The notes beneath the pieces are model-generated. The model did no database searches. It was not told where the DNA came from and saw only the letters and a list, made by a program, of their open reading frames with translations. Below are positions 25,761 through 33,842 of a stretch of 64,000 nucleotides of DNA, piece after piece. This DNA is from Nostoc sp. NMS2 (GTDB taxonomy: Bacteria; Cyanobacteriota; Cyanobacteriia; Cyanobacteriales; Nostocaceae): contig NZ_JABXKH010000135.1 of NCBI RefSeq assembly GCF_017115105.1, forward strand, positions 1 through 64,000. Direction: 5' to 3'. The position numbers and the translations under genes are program-made. Within the stretch, counting starts at the first letter, position 1. Each line of letters starts with the position of its first letter.

Positions 25761-27497
25761 ATGTCTGTTGCAACATTAACGCCCAACCATAGCAGAGATG
25801 TCCAAGTTGCTGAAATTGGTAAAAATACTCTGATTCTACGATCGCGGACTTGGGACAGACTAAAATTTGAGGTGGAGTATTCCCGTCAACGGGGAACTAC
25901 AGCAAATTCTTATCTGATTCAAGCTGATAAAAAGGCTTTAATTGACCCTCCCGGTGAATCTTTTACCGAAATTTACCTTGAGCAACTAGCACAAAATTTA
26001 GATTTTATCACCCTAGATTACATTGTTCTCAGTCATATCAACCCCAACCGCAGAGCAACTTTACAAGTATTGCTCTCTCTGGTTCCTCAAGCTACTCTCA
26101 TTTGTTCTCGCCCCGCCGCCAATGCCCTAAAAACTGCCTTTCCCGAATTTGAATCACCTATTCAAGCGGTGCGATCGGGAGATACTCTAGATTTAGGACA
26201 AGGACATCATCTATCATTTGTCACCGTACCCACTCCCCGGTGGGCTGATGGACTTTGCACTTATGATTCTGCAACGAAAATTCTCTACACAGATAAGCTT
26301 TTCGGCGCTCATATTTGCGAAGATACTTTGTTTGATGAAGATTGGAAAGGGTTAGATGCGGAACGTCGTTATTATTTTGAATGTCTCCATGCGCCCCAAG
26401 CGAAACAAGTTGAAGTAGCCTTAGATAAAATCTCGGTTCTGGGAGCTAGATGTTATGCCCCAGCACACGGGCCAGTTGTTCGTTACAGCCTCAGTCGTTT
26501 TAGTTATGATTACCGTCAATGGTGTCAAGGACAAAAATCTCAAGAATTGAGTGTCGCTTTGCTTTACGCTTCTGCTTATGGAAATACAGCAATTATGGCG
26601 AATGCGATCGCTCAAGGTTTGATCCAAAATGGAGTTAATGTAGAATCAATCAACTGTGAACTAGCCGATTCTGCCGAAATTAACCGCATTGTAGAAACTT
26701 GCGATGGCTTGATTATCGGTTCACCCACTTTAGGCGGCCATGCACCGACTCAAATTCAAACAGCTTTAGGAATCGTCCTCTCGGTGGCAGCTAAAACTAA
26801 GTTAGCAGGGGTGTTTGGTTCCTACGGTTGGAGTGGCGAGGCAATAGATTTAATCGAAAGCAAGCTCAAAGATGCAAATTATCAACTAGGGTTTGAAACA
26901 ATTCGGGTGCGTTTTAGCCCTACTTCTGAAATTCTTCAGCAGTGTCAAGAAGCAGGTGCTTTTTTTGCCCAAAACTTGAAGAAAACCAAAAAACTTCGTA
27001 GTTCCCGCCAGATTGTGACAGAAACCCACGTAGATCGTACCGAACAAGCGGTGGGGCGGATCATTGGTTCTCTGTGTGTTGTGACAACTCGTGATGAAGA
27101 AACTCACAAAGGGGTTTTAACTTCTTGGGTATCGCAGGCAACTTTTAACCCGCCAGGGATTATGATTGCGATCGCTAACGAGCAGAATGCAGAGTTAATG
27201 CATCATCCTGGTGATAAATTTGTGCTGAATATCCTCAGAGAAGGAAGAAATGTCCGACGCTATTTTTCTCGTCATAGCACTTTAGGCGATAATCCCTTTG
27301 CAAATCTTGACACAAAAACTGCTCTGAATGGTTGTTTGATTTTGAATGAGGCATTAGCCTATTTAGAATGTACGGTGCAAAATCAGCTTGAATGTGGCGA
27401 TCGATGGTTAATTTATGCCGTCATCGATCGCGGTGAGGTGTTGGAAAATGATGGTATCACTGCTTTGGAGCATCGAAAATCTGGCAGCTATTATTAA
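25761..27497 (+). CDS. flv2: Flavodiiron protein Flv2
   Basis: 578 residues from the ATG preceded by AGAGG; a longer open frame from 25689 is repeat-derived. The domains are as in Flv4, but the diiron ligands are replaced: SHINPNRRATLQ instead of HxExDH, PTPRWADG (His to Arg) and YTDKLFGAH (Asp to Lys). This is the known non-canonical pattern of Flv1/Flv2, and operon position selects Flv2. The flavodoxin part (LLYASAYGNTAIMANAIAQG) and the flavin-reductase part (VVTTRDEETHKGVLTSWVSQ) are intact. It is expected to work only as a heterodimer with Flv4. A terminator-like hairpin lies about 150 bases downstream. Confidence 0.9.
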   Translation: MSVATLTPNHSRDVQVAEIGKNTLILRSRTWDRLKFEVEYSRQRGTTANSYLIQADKKALIDPPGESFTEIYLEQLAQNLDFITLDYIVLSHINPNRRATLQVLLSLVPQATLICSRPAANALKTAFPEFESPIQAVRSGDTLDLGQGHHLSFVTVPTPRWADGLCTYDSATKILYTDKLFGAHICEDTLFDEDWKGLDAERRYYFECLHAPQAKQVEVALDKISVLGARCYAPAHGPVVRYSLSRFSYDYRQWCQGQKSQELSVALLYASAYGNTAIMANAIAQGLIQNGVNVESINCELADSAEINRIVETCDGLIIGSPTLGGHAPTQIQTALGIVLSVAAKTKLAGVFGSYGWSGEAIDLIESKLKDANYQLGFETIRVRFSPTSEILQQCQEAGAFFAQNLKKTKKLRSSRQIVTETHVDRTEQAVGRIIGSLCVVTTRDEETHKGVLTSWVSQATFNPPGIMIAIANEQNAELMHHPGDKFVLNILREGRNVRRYFSRHSTLGDNPFANLDTKTALNGCLILNEALAYLECTVQNQLECGDRWLIYAVIDRGEVLENDGITALEHRKSGSYY

Positions 27498-27504
27498 CTA
27501 ATTC

Positions 27505-27556
27505 GTAATTCGTAATAGAGCCTCCGGCACGCTACGCGAACGTAATTCGTAATTTT
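27505..27556. repeat. Small dispersed repeat, left inverted copy
   Basis: AATTCGTAATAGAGCCTCCG, GCACGCTACGCGAACG and AATTCGTAAT are in order. The same roughly 50 bases occur inverted at 28184-28240, so two tiny genes are bracketed by this repeat. Confidence 0.85.
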
Positions 27557-27645
27557 TGGGTTTAATTCTCTCGTCCCCATGCAGATGGGAACAAGGAAAA
27601 TTTACCCGATCAAATTTGAAAACATCCTTTCTTGAACTTAGCAAT

Positions 27646-27680
27646 AATGCCCTCTTTAACAGGAGGGTATTGTTTTAGTT
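27646..27680 (+). terminator. Candidate terminator of the flv4-flv2 operon
   Basis: Hairpin AATGCCCTCT / AGGAGGGTATT with a 5-base loop, followed by GTTTTAGTT on the plus strand. The stem includes two G-T pairs. It lies between convergent flv2 and the small RHH-like gene; on the minus strand it is followed by ATTATTGC and would be weaker. Confidence 0.6.
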
Positions 27681-27708
27681 GTTAGAGTCATACTCGAAAT
27701 AAATTAAA

Positions 27709-27897
27709 CTACTTCCCTTTTTTCTCATCTAGCGCTTTCTGTATAGCTTCTCTACAGAATTCAGGAGGATCGTCTTGTGCCTTTACCTCTTTCTCCATTG
27801 CCTTGGTGACACGAATAGTAAGTTTTCCATCTAAAGGTTCTTCTCTATCAGACTTGATTGGTTCAAAATTTTGTGGGTTCCCTTTAGGATTAGGCAT
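27709..27897 (-). CDS. Small ribbon-helix-helix-like protein
   Basis: A 62-residue protein starting MPNPKGNPQNFEPIKSDREE. Short strand LTIRVTKAMEKEVKAQ is followed by helix PPEFCREAIQKALDEKK. This strand-helix-helix pattern resembles CopG/Arc DNA-binding proteins, and the NPKGNPQN opening is common in small cyanobacterial proteins of this sort. It could be a repressor or an orphan antitoxin; no toxin ORF is adjacent. The family assignment is from the pattern alone. Confidence 0.65.
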   Translation of the reverse strand: MPNPKGNPQNFEPIKSDREEPLDGKLTIRVTKAMEKEVKAQDDPPEFCREAIQKALDEKKGK

Positions 27898-28124
27898 TGT
27901 TGAGAAATATAAATAACGCTTGATTCAATGTCTACCAAAGAATAGAGTTTTAAGTCGGTGGTGTTCACGTCAGCAAAACAAGTTCACCACCGATACCACT
28001 TTTACAAATGGGTAACTCTATTTTATGTTCACAAGGTCAGAACTCGAAATCAAAACCACTGCTGAGTTGAGAGACTTGTGTAGGCGTTACGGACTAAAGC
28101 CTACTGGAAATGGAGGCTACAAGA

Positions 28125-28258
28125 CTAGTACGTCACGGCGGAAATAAACCTACCATTTGGAATGTCTGAAACCCTTGCGAACAGTTAATTACGAATTACG
28201 TTCGCGTAGCGTGCCGGAGGCTCTATTACGAATTACGAATTCCGCCTTGCGGTACTAG
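28125..28258. mobile_element. Miniature element with CTAG ends (copy A)
   Basis: A 134-bp element including a CTAG at each end. The left end is CTAGTACGTCACGGCGGAAA; the right end read on the other strand is CTAGTACCGCAAGGCGGAAT. The interior holds AATAAAC, ACCATTTGGAATGTCTGA and ACCCTTGCG, then AATTCGT heptamers and a small dispersed repeat (28199-28228). A second copy, inverted, is at 37031-37141. CTAG targets are typical of IS630/Tc1-type transposition, which duplicates TA. It encodes no transposase. Confidence 0.8.
28184..28240. repeat. Small dispersed repeat, right inverted copy
   Basis: The inverse of the 27505-27556 repeat, sitting inside miniature element copy A. The other copy of the element (37031) has only AATTCGT heptamers at this place, so the GCCGGAGG-containing part is a nested insertion. 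Confidence 0.75.
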
Positions 28259-28532
28259 TTGGATTGTCACCTTGATGGCATTTCCACAGATAGCACTCGC
28301 TCAATTAAGGCAAGGAAGAGGGTTAAAGTCACCAGGTTTCAGTGTTATTCAATTCCTCGAAGGGGTAGTAGATGAGATGAACTCACCCACTGATGAGCAA
28401 GCGGCGCTGATTAAGCTAACGATGGAGGGAAAGGCTATGAGCTACCCTGACCGATACGACCAAGAGAATATGCTGAACTTGCACAAGGCTAAGATGTACC
28501 TTGAAATGGCTCTTGGATTACTAAGGTGAATT

Positions 28533-28655
28533 CTAGTAGTCTGTCTCATAAAATTTGAAGGGTTATAAAAGTTTGTAGTAAGCACTTCAGTGCTTAAAAT
28601 TGAGCGATAAATCGCTCACTACAAACCTTGCAAAACTTATGGGACAGACTACTAG
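28533..28655. mobile_element. 123-bp miniature element with CTAG ends
   Basis: The left end CTAGTAGTCTGTCTCATAA and the right end TTATGGGACAGACTACTAG are inverted repeats with one mismatch. Inside are two self-complementary words, AAGCACTTCAGTGCTT and GAGCGATAAATCGCTC, so the whole element can fold into a rod. It has no ORF. CTAG at both ends fits TA target duplication. It sits directly after the SAP-like gene and about 125 bases before the Gld-like ABC operon. Confidence 0.8.
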
Positions 28656-28780
28656 GGAAGGGGGTTAGATTTTTTAGGAACTTTACCCATTGTCGGTTAA
28701 TCTTAGTGCCAATCCCCCATACCCAATATCGTGATCTAAGATTGTTGGGTATCTTATAAATTGCGATCGCCACTATACGG

Positions 28781-29785
28781 ATGATTGAAGTTGAACATCT
28801 GAGTAAAATATACGGTTCCACCCCAGCGATTACTGATGTCACTTTTAGCGTCGAACCTGGGGAGATTTTAGGGCTTCTGGGCCCCAATGGCGCTGGTAAA
28901 ACCACAACCATGCGGATTCTGGCTGGTTATTTACCGGCAACAAATGGTAATGCCCGGATTGCTGGTTATGATGTCCATGAAAATTCTCTGGCTGTACGCC
29001 AACGAATTGGTTATTTACCCGAAACACCACCGTTATATCCAGATATGACGGTGGAGGGATTTTTGCATTTTGTCGCCCAAATTAAGGGAGTTCCAGCAGG
29101 CGATCGCGCCAACAAGGTAGTAGCCGCCATCAAACGCTGCAACTTAGAAGATAAGCGGCGGGTAATTATTCGCAAACTCTCTAAAGGATACCGCCAACGT
29201 GTCGGAATTGCTCAAGCGATCGTCCACGATCCACCAGCGATTATTCTCGATGAACCCACCGTTGGACTCGATCCCCGACAAATAATTGAGGTGCGGAATT
29301 TAATTAAAAGTCTTGCTGGGACTCACACAATTATTCTTTCCACGCATATTCTACCAGAAGTGAGCATGACTTGTAGCCGCGTCGCCATCATTAATCGCGG
29401 TAAAGTTGTGGCAACTAATACACCAGAAAACTTGATGACTCAGTTGACAGGTGGTTCCGGGTATGAATTAGAAATAGAAGGAGAAGCTGCCCTAGCGAAA
29501 CAGGTATTACAAAAAGTCGCAGGTGTGAGTCTGATAGAATCAATTCCGACAGCCGGAGGTCATCAACCACAGACAAATCGTGCTTACTTGCGCGTGATAT
29601 CGCAGCCTGGAAAAGAACCAGGAAAGGATATTGTTGCAACCTTAGTGCGTGCAGGATTCGGTTTACATGAACTGCGACGAGTTAACGCCACCTTAGAAGA
29701 TGTATTCTTGCAACTGACCACAGAAGAAAAGAATTTCGATCCTGATGTAGACTTAGCAGCAGACAAGGAAGGAGAGGCAGCGTAA
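28781..29785 (+). CDS. ABC transporter ATPase (GldA-like)
   Basis: A protein of 334 residues with Walker A GPNGAGKTTTMRILAG (about 36-51), signature LSKGYRQRVGIAQAIVHDPP, and Walker B AIILDEPTVGLDP. A C-terminal extension of about 90 residues (ELEIEGEAALAKQVLQKVAG) is typical of GldA / ABC-2 export ATPases. It abuts the permease gene without a gap (stop TAA then ATG), so the two form one transcript. The downstream GldG-like and DUF4340 genes complete the usual four-gene set. In Bacteroidetes the Gld set is needed for gliding; in cyanobacteria the substrate is not established. Confidence 0.92.
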   Translation: MIEVEHLSKIYGSTPAITDVTFSVEPGEILGLLGPNGAGKTTTMRILAGYLPATNGNARIAGYDVHENSLAVRQRIGYLPETPPLYPDMTVEGFLHFVAQIKGVPAGDRANKVVAAIKRCNLEDKRRVIIRKLSKGYRQRVGIAQAIVHDPPAIILDEPTVGLDPRQIIEVRNLIKSLAGTHTIILSTHILPEVSMTCSRVAIINRGKVVATNTPENLMTQLTGGSGYELEIEGEAALAKQVLQKVAGVSLIESIPTAGGHQPQTNRAYLRVISQPGKEPGKDIVATLVRAGFGLHELRRVNATLEDVFLQLTTEEKNFDPDVDLAADKEGEAA

Positions 29786-30598
29786 ATGGGTATAGTGCTG
29801 AGTAATATTATTGCCATTTATCGCCGAGAGTTACAGAGTTATTTTGTATCGCCTTTAGCTTATGCGATCGCAGGCATATTTTGGTTCATCGCCGGGTTAT
29901 TTTTCGTGATGATTTTGCTAGGTCCAGATGGCATATTGCTAGGAGTCGCAGCCATAGATGCACAAGGACAACAACTCGGAGTGTCAACACCGCCGATAGA
30001 TGTGCCTTATGAATTTATTCGAGCATTTTTAGATCGTATGGGGTGGCTACTGTTATTTATCCTGCCGATTCTCTCAATGGGACTCTATGCCGAAGAACGG
30101 AAGCGCGGCACTTTAGAATTATTAGCCACCTCACCAATCACCAACTGGGCGGTAGCTGTAGGTAAGTTATTAGGCGTGCTAACATTTTTTACCACAATGA
30201 TCGTACCCATGCTAGTGTTAGAAGCGATCGCAATCAGTGGATCAAATCCACCAATGGTACTTTCAATTCCCTTGCTGGGTCATTTTGGATTAATCTTAAT
30301 AGCAGCAGCAATATTATCTGTAGGAATGTTTATTTCCTCCTTAACAGACAGCACAATTTTGTCTGCGGTTCTTACATTTGCAGTAATTTTATTATTGTTA
30401 TTAATTGATTTAATCGCCAAAATTGTCCCCGGCCCAGTGGGCGAAGCTTTAGGTTATTTATCATTGTTGAAACATTACAACACCTTAACTCAAGGTGTTT
30501 TTGATACCAGCGCCTTAATCTTATTCGCCAGTTACATTTTTTTTGGCATCTTTCTCACCGCTCAATCAATTGATGCACTGCGCTTTCAAAGGCAGTAG
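29786..30598 (+). CDS. ABC-2 type permease (GldF-like)
   Basis: A protein of 270 residues with about six membrane helices (YAIAGIFWFIAGLFFVMILL, WLLLFILPILSMGLYAEERK, LLGVLTFFTTMIVPMLVLEA and more). The motif MGLYAEERKRGTLELLATSP is the characteristic ABC-2 permease loop that contacts the ATPase. Its ATG follows the ATPase stop codon directly. The gene after it was originally a four-helix-bundle gene on the other strand, now broken, and the GldG-like gene follows at 31385. Confidence 0.92.
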   Translation: MGIVLSNIIAIYRRELQSYFVSPLAYAIAGIFWFIAGLFFVMILLGPDGILLGVAAIDAQGQQLGVSTPPIDVPYEFIRAFLDRMGWLLLFILPILSMGLYAEERKRGTLELLATSPITNWAVAVGKLLGVLTFFTTMIVPMLVLEAIAISGSNPPMVLSIPLLGHFGLILIAAAILSVGMFISSLTDSTILSAVLTFAVILLLLLIDLIAKIVPGPVGEALGYLSLLKHYNTLTQGVFDTSALILFASYIFFGIFLTAQSIDALRFQRQ

Positions 30599-30619
30599 TC
30601 ATTTGTTATTGGTCATTTG

Positions 30620-31272
30620 TCATTTGTCATCTGGTATATTGCCAATTGAGTTTAGGTAAGAGTTTAATTTGGGTGCTAGTTCGTTAATGATTGTTTTGAT
30701 TGCATTTATCTGTTCGGTAGTTAAAAGGTTACGAGTGTAAGCAGGGTAAGCGCATCTAATTTTGTAGCTCTTGATACAGACAAAAAGCTTAAAACTTTAT
30801 CTGAATATCAATTTTTCATTCAAAATAGGACGAATTGTCGTAAATGATTGAAAAAACATGGGTCAAATAGCTTTTTATGTTTTTTAACCACATAAAGACG
30901 AAAATGTCAATCCCACCCCTTGGCTCAGTGTAGTAATTTTGAACTTATTTGTGCTTTGGGTGAACCCCAAAACTACCGTGTCAATAGGGTTTGAGATGCG
31001 CTTACCCTGCGAGTGTAAGCTCGTCTTAACCAATGTTGAGTTTCATTCAGAGAGCCTCTAGCTATTTTTATGAAACGTCTATTTTCTTGAAAACTACCTC
31101 TTCCTACACCTTCTGCTATATTCGCACCGATACTATCTGCCGAACGGACAATCTGTTTACCAATTGTATCTTTTGCAAAAAAATTCCATCCTCCAACAAT
31201 GTTCCAAATGTCATCTGCTAATTGTTCTGATAATTGATAAACCTGTAATTCTTGGAAACGCTTTGTCGCCAT
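30620..31272 (-). pseudogene. Four-helix-bundle (S23/IVP-like) gene broken by an insertion
   Basis: The N-terminal part (31272 down to about 31010) reads FQELQVYQLSEQLADDIW, TIGKQIVRSADSIGANIAEG and NETQHWLRRAYTR, the hallmark of the four-helix-bundle proteins first seen as 23S rRNA intervening-sequence products. Translation then runs into a 268-bp element and ends after 11 foreign residues at 30973. On the other side of the element the missing C-terminus continues in frame: AYTRNLLTTEQINAIKTIIN then ELAPKLNSYLNSIGNIPDDK, stop at 30620-30622. The intact protein would be about 125 residues. The 99-residue truncated form lacks the last helix and is probably non-functional. Confidence 0.88.
30742..31009. 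mobile_element. 268-bp non-autonomous element with TIRs and 10-bp target duplication
   Basis: The ends are CAGGGTAAGCGCATCT and its inverse AGATGCGCTTACCCTG, a 16-bp perfect terminal inverted repeat that continues imperfectly. It is bracketed by CGAGTGTAAG at 30732-30741 and 31010-31019. There is no ORF of useful size inside. CAGGG ends with 8-10 bp duplications recall the ISAs1 (or IS4-like) transposases, but the source element is not in this window. Confidence 0.88.
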
Positions 31273-31384
31273 TTATTCAATTCAGTTGTCTTGCTTATTT
31301 TTAGTCACTCAATTTTCGTCCATATATTTTTACTTGTCACTATTTTTATACAAATGACCAATGACCAATGACAAATGACAAATT

Positions 31385-33121
31385 ATGAATATAGTTGCAA
31401 AAAAGAAACTGTGGAAATATCTGTTTTGGTTGGGCCCGTTCCTAATTGCTGTTGGCTTAACAGTTGGGTTAGTTTCTGAACAGTGGGGACTAATCCCATT
31501 AGCATTTATGATTACGGGAATTGTCATCAGTGGGTTGGGGATAATATGGCAAAGCTACGAAACTAACTGGTGGAAACGTCGTTCTACCCAAGCTGGAACT
31601 AATGCCCTAGTAGCAACTCTAGCAGTGTTGGCAATTTTGGGATTGATTAACTTTTTAGGGACTCGCTACCACTTGCGGGCAGACTTAACAGAAAGTCAAT
31701 TATTTACCCTTGCGCCTCAGTCACGGCAATTGGTGAGTGTTTTACCACAACCAGTTAAAGTGTGGGTGTTTGATATTAACCAAAATCCCCAAGACCGAGA
31801 ATTACTCGAAAATTATCAACGGCAAAGCTCAAAATTTAAATATGAGTACATCGACCCCCAAGCTAGACCAGGACTTGCAGAAAAGTTTGGCGTTAAAGAT
31901 TATGGGGAAGTTTATTTAGAATCTGGGGATAAACGGCAATTAGTACAAACAGTAAATCAAAATGAGCGTTTGTCAGAAATCAGATTAACTAGTCGCCTGC
32001 AACAACTAACAAATTCAACCACAGCTAAAGTTTACTTACTGCAAGGTCATGGCGAACGTCAACTTTCGCCTGGAAAAGATGCAATATCACAAGCAATTCA
32101 GGGATTAGGCGACAAAAGTTTTACAACATCACCACTGAATTTAGGAGAAACTTCCAAAGTTCCTCAAGATGCAACTGTAGTAATAGTGGCTGGCCCCAAG
32201 CGAGGGCTATTTGAAGGCGAAGTCAAAGCTTTGCAAGAGTATCTTAATCGCGGCGGTAATTTACTGCTGATGATTGATCCGAATACCGATCCCAAACTTA
32301 ACAGCTTATTACAAGAGTGGGGTGTTCGTCTGGATAATCGTTTAGCAGTCGATGTCTCTGGCGAAAGCGTCGTGGGACTTGGCCCTGCTGCACCCTTAGT
32401 CACAGAATACGGACAACATCCAATTACCAAAGATTTCGGTAACGGCAATTCTTTTTATCCCATTGCCCGACCACTGGAAATTACCTCTGTACCTGGTGTT
32501 CAGGCTACTCCATTGCTACGAACTAAACCCTATCCCAAAAGTTGGGCAGAAAGCGACCTCCAAAGCGAAAAATTAGAGTTTAATGCAGATAAAGACCTGA
32601 AAGGGCCTCTAACCTTGGGCGTTGCTTTAACCAGAAAACAACCAGCTAAATCTGCTTCAACTCTCCAACCTGCACCGACACCTTCGCCCCTGCCATCACC
32701 AATCACTCAGAATAAAACTAGCCCTACTTCTTCGCCCTCCCGCAAAACTCCGCAAGCTTCACCCCTGCCATCACCAACGACACAAGGCAAAGCTACCCCC
32801 ACTCCCACGCCTGCGGCTACTGCTTCCCCAACTCCTTCATCTCAAACAGCTACCGAATCACGCTTAGTAGTTTTAGGAAATTCCAATTTCGCCACCGATG
32901 GCTTGTTTCAACAGCAATTAAATGGAGATGTATTCCTCAACTCAGTGACTTGGCTGAGTCAACAGGATCAGCAACCTCTTTCCATTCGCCCCAAAGAACC
33001 GAAAAACCGTCGGATAACCCTGACAACTACACAAGGTAATCTTTTAATATTGTCGTCTCTGTTGATTTTACCCTTAATTGGATTTGCGATCGCACTTATT
33101 ATCTGGTGGAAACGAAGGTAA
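31385..33121 (+). CDS. GldG-like ABC-associated membrane protein
   Basis: A protein of 578 residues. Two N-terminal helices (LFWLGPFLIAVGLTVGLVSE; LAFMITGIVISGLGIIW) and a third (ALVATLAVLAILGLINFLGT) are followed by a large exterior domain: LTESQLFTLAPQSRQLV, VYLLQGHGERQLSPGKDAIS and EVKALQEYLNRGGNLLLMID. A Pro/Ser/Thr-rich linker (about 420-485; PAPTPSPLPSPITQ and repeats) precedes a C-terminal helix (LLILSSLLILPLIGFAIALI). This is the GldG / intraflagellar-transport-52-like component of the ABC set. The linker is unusually long and repetitive. The heptamer repeat runs up to the ATG. Confidence 0.88.
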   Translation: MNIVAKKKLWKYLFWLGPFLIAVGLTVGLVSEQWGLIPLAFMITGIVISGLGIIWQSYETNWWKRRSTQAGTNALVATLAVLAILGLINFLGTRYHLRADLTESQLFTLAPQSRQLVSVLPQPVKVWVFDINQNPQDRELLENYQRQSSKFKYEYIDPQARPGLAEKFGVKDYGEVYLESGDKRQLVQTVNQNERLSEIRLTSRLQQLTNSTTAKVYLLQGHGERQLSPGKDAISQAIQGLGDKSFTTSPLNLGETSKVPQDATVVIVAGPKRGLFEGEVKALQEYLNRGGNLLLMIDPNTDPKLNSLLQEWGVRLDNRLAVDVSGESVVGLGPAAPLVTEYGQHPITKDFGNGNSFYPIARPLEITSVPGVQATPLLRTKPYPKSWAESDLQSEKLEFNADKDLKGPLTLGVALTRKQPAKSASTLQPAPTPSPLPSPITQNKTSPTSSPSRKTPQASPLPSPTTQGKATPTPTPAATASPTPSSQTATESRLVVLGNSNFATDGLFQQQLNGDVFLNSVTWLSQQDQQPLSIRPKEPKNRRITLTTTQGNLLILSSLLILPLIGFAIALIIWWKRR

Positions 33122-33191
33122 TAAAGGAGTTAAGAGTTATAACTATTAACTCTTCACCAATGACAAATGACAAATGACAAATGACTAAAAA

Positions 33192-33818
33192 ATGAAATTG
33201 CCGAAAACGACTTTAATTTTGATACTGCTAGCGCTGGGTTTAGGTGGTTTTGTTTACTTCTATGAAATTAGAGGTACGACTGTGCGAGAAGAAACCAAAG
33301 AGCAAAAGCAGAAAATTTTCTCTTTTGGAGAAGATGATGTGCAATCCTTAACAGTCAAGACAAGAAAACTCACCCTGAATTTAGAACGTAACCCTGAACC
33401 TAGTAACCCCAAGTGGGTAATCAAATCTCCGATATCAGGCCCAGCAAATGATGCTATTGTTTCTTATTTAATGGATTTGTTAGTCAAAGGTAAGAGCAAT
33501 AGCACTTTATCAACTCCAGTAAAAGAGCTTGGACAATTTGCCTTAGATGAACCCCCAGCAACCATAAATATCACCTTAAAAAACCGACAAAGCCATCAGT
33601 TAATTTTGGGCAAATCTAACTTTAATGGACGTTTCTTATATGCTCAAGCTGACCCTGCTGCTAAACCTGATGGAAATATAAATGTGCTGTTGGTATCTAC
33701 AGATTTTGCAAATGCCGTGAATCGGGATCTATCAGAGTGGCAGCAACCGATAGATAATAGTCAGAAACTACCTCCGCTCAACATTCCTAAACCGAGTCCG
33801 ACAAACAGCAAGCCCTAA
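33192..33818 (+). CDS. DUF4340 protein of the Gld-like operon
   Basis: A protein of 208 residues with an N-terminal anchor (LILILLALGLGGFVYFYEI) and a periplasmic domain with KIFSFGEDDVQSLTVKT, NPKWVIKSPISGPANDAIVS and HQLILGKSNFNGRFLYAQAD, the DUF4340 pattern. These proteins accompany GldG-like genes and are presumed extracytoplasmic partners of the transporter. It lies 70 bases after the GldG-like gene with heptamer repeats between. The molecular function is unknown. Confidence 0.85.
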   Translation: MKLPKTTLILILLALGLGGFVYFYEIRGTTVREETKEQKQKIFSFGEDDVQSLTVKTRKLTLNLERNPEPSNPKWVIKSPISGPANDAIVSYLMDLLVKGKSNSTLSTPVKELGQFALDEPPATINITLKNRQSHQLILGKSNFNGRFLYAQADPAAKPDGNINVLLVSTDFANAVNRDLSEWQQPIDNSQKLPPLNIPKPSPTNSKP

Positions 33819-33842
33819 TTAATTAAAAAATCTGGCGATATT

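Larger units (their letters stand above)
28025..28529 (+). pseudogene. SAP-like domain gene split by a miniature element
   Basis: The 5-prime part, 28025-28147, codes 40 residues starting MFTRSELEIKTTAELRDLC with RRYGLKPTGNGGYKTS, a SAP-like (DNA-binding helix-extended-helix) pattern. It then runs into a miniature element and stops. The 3-prime part, 28259-28529, is open (also readable alone from TTG 28272 or ATG 28275 as about 84 residues, FSVIQFLEGVVDEM, HKAKMYLEMALGLLR). Deleting 130 bases (one CTAG to the next) joins both parts in one frame as a 124-residue protein reading GGYKTSWIVTLMAFP across the join. The intact function is unknown. The second fragment could still be translated. Confidence 0.75.
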
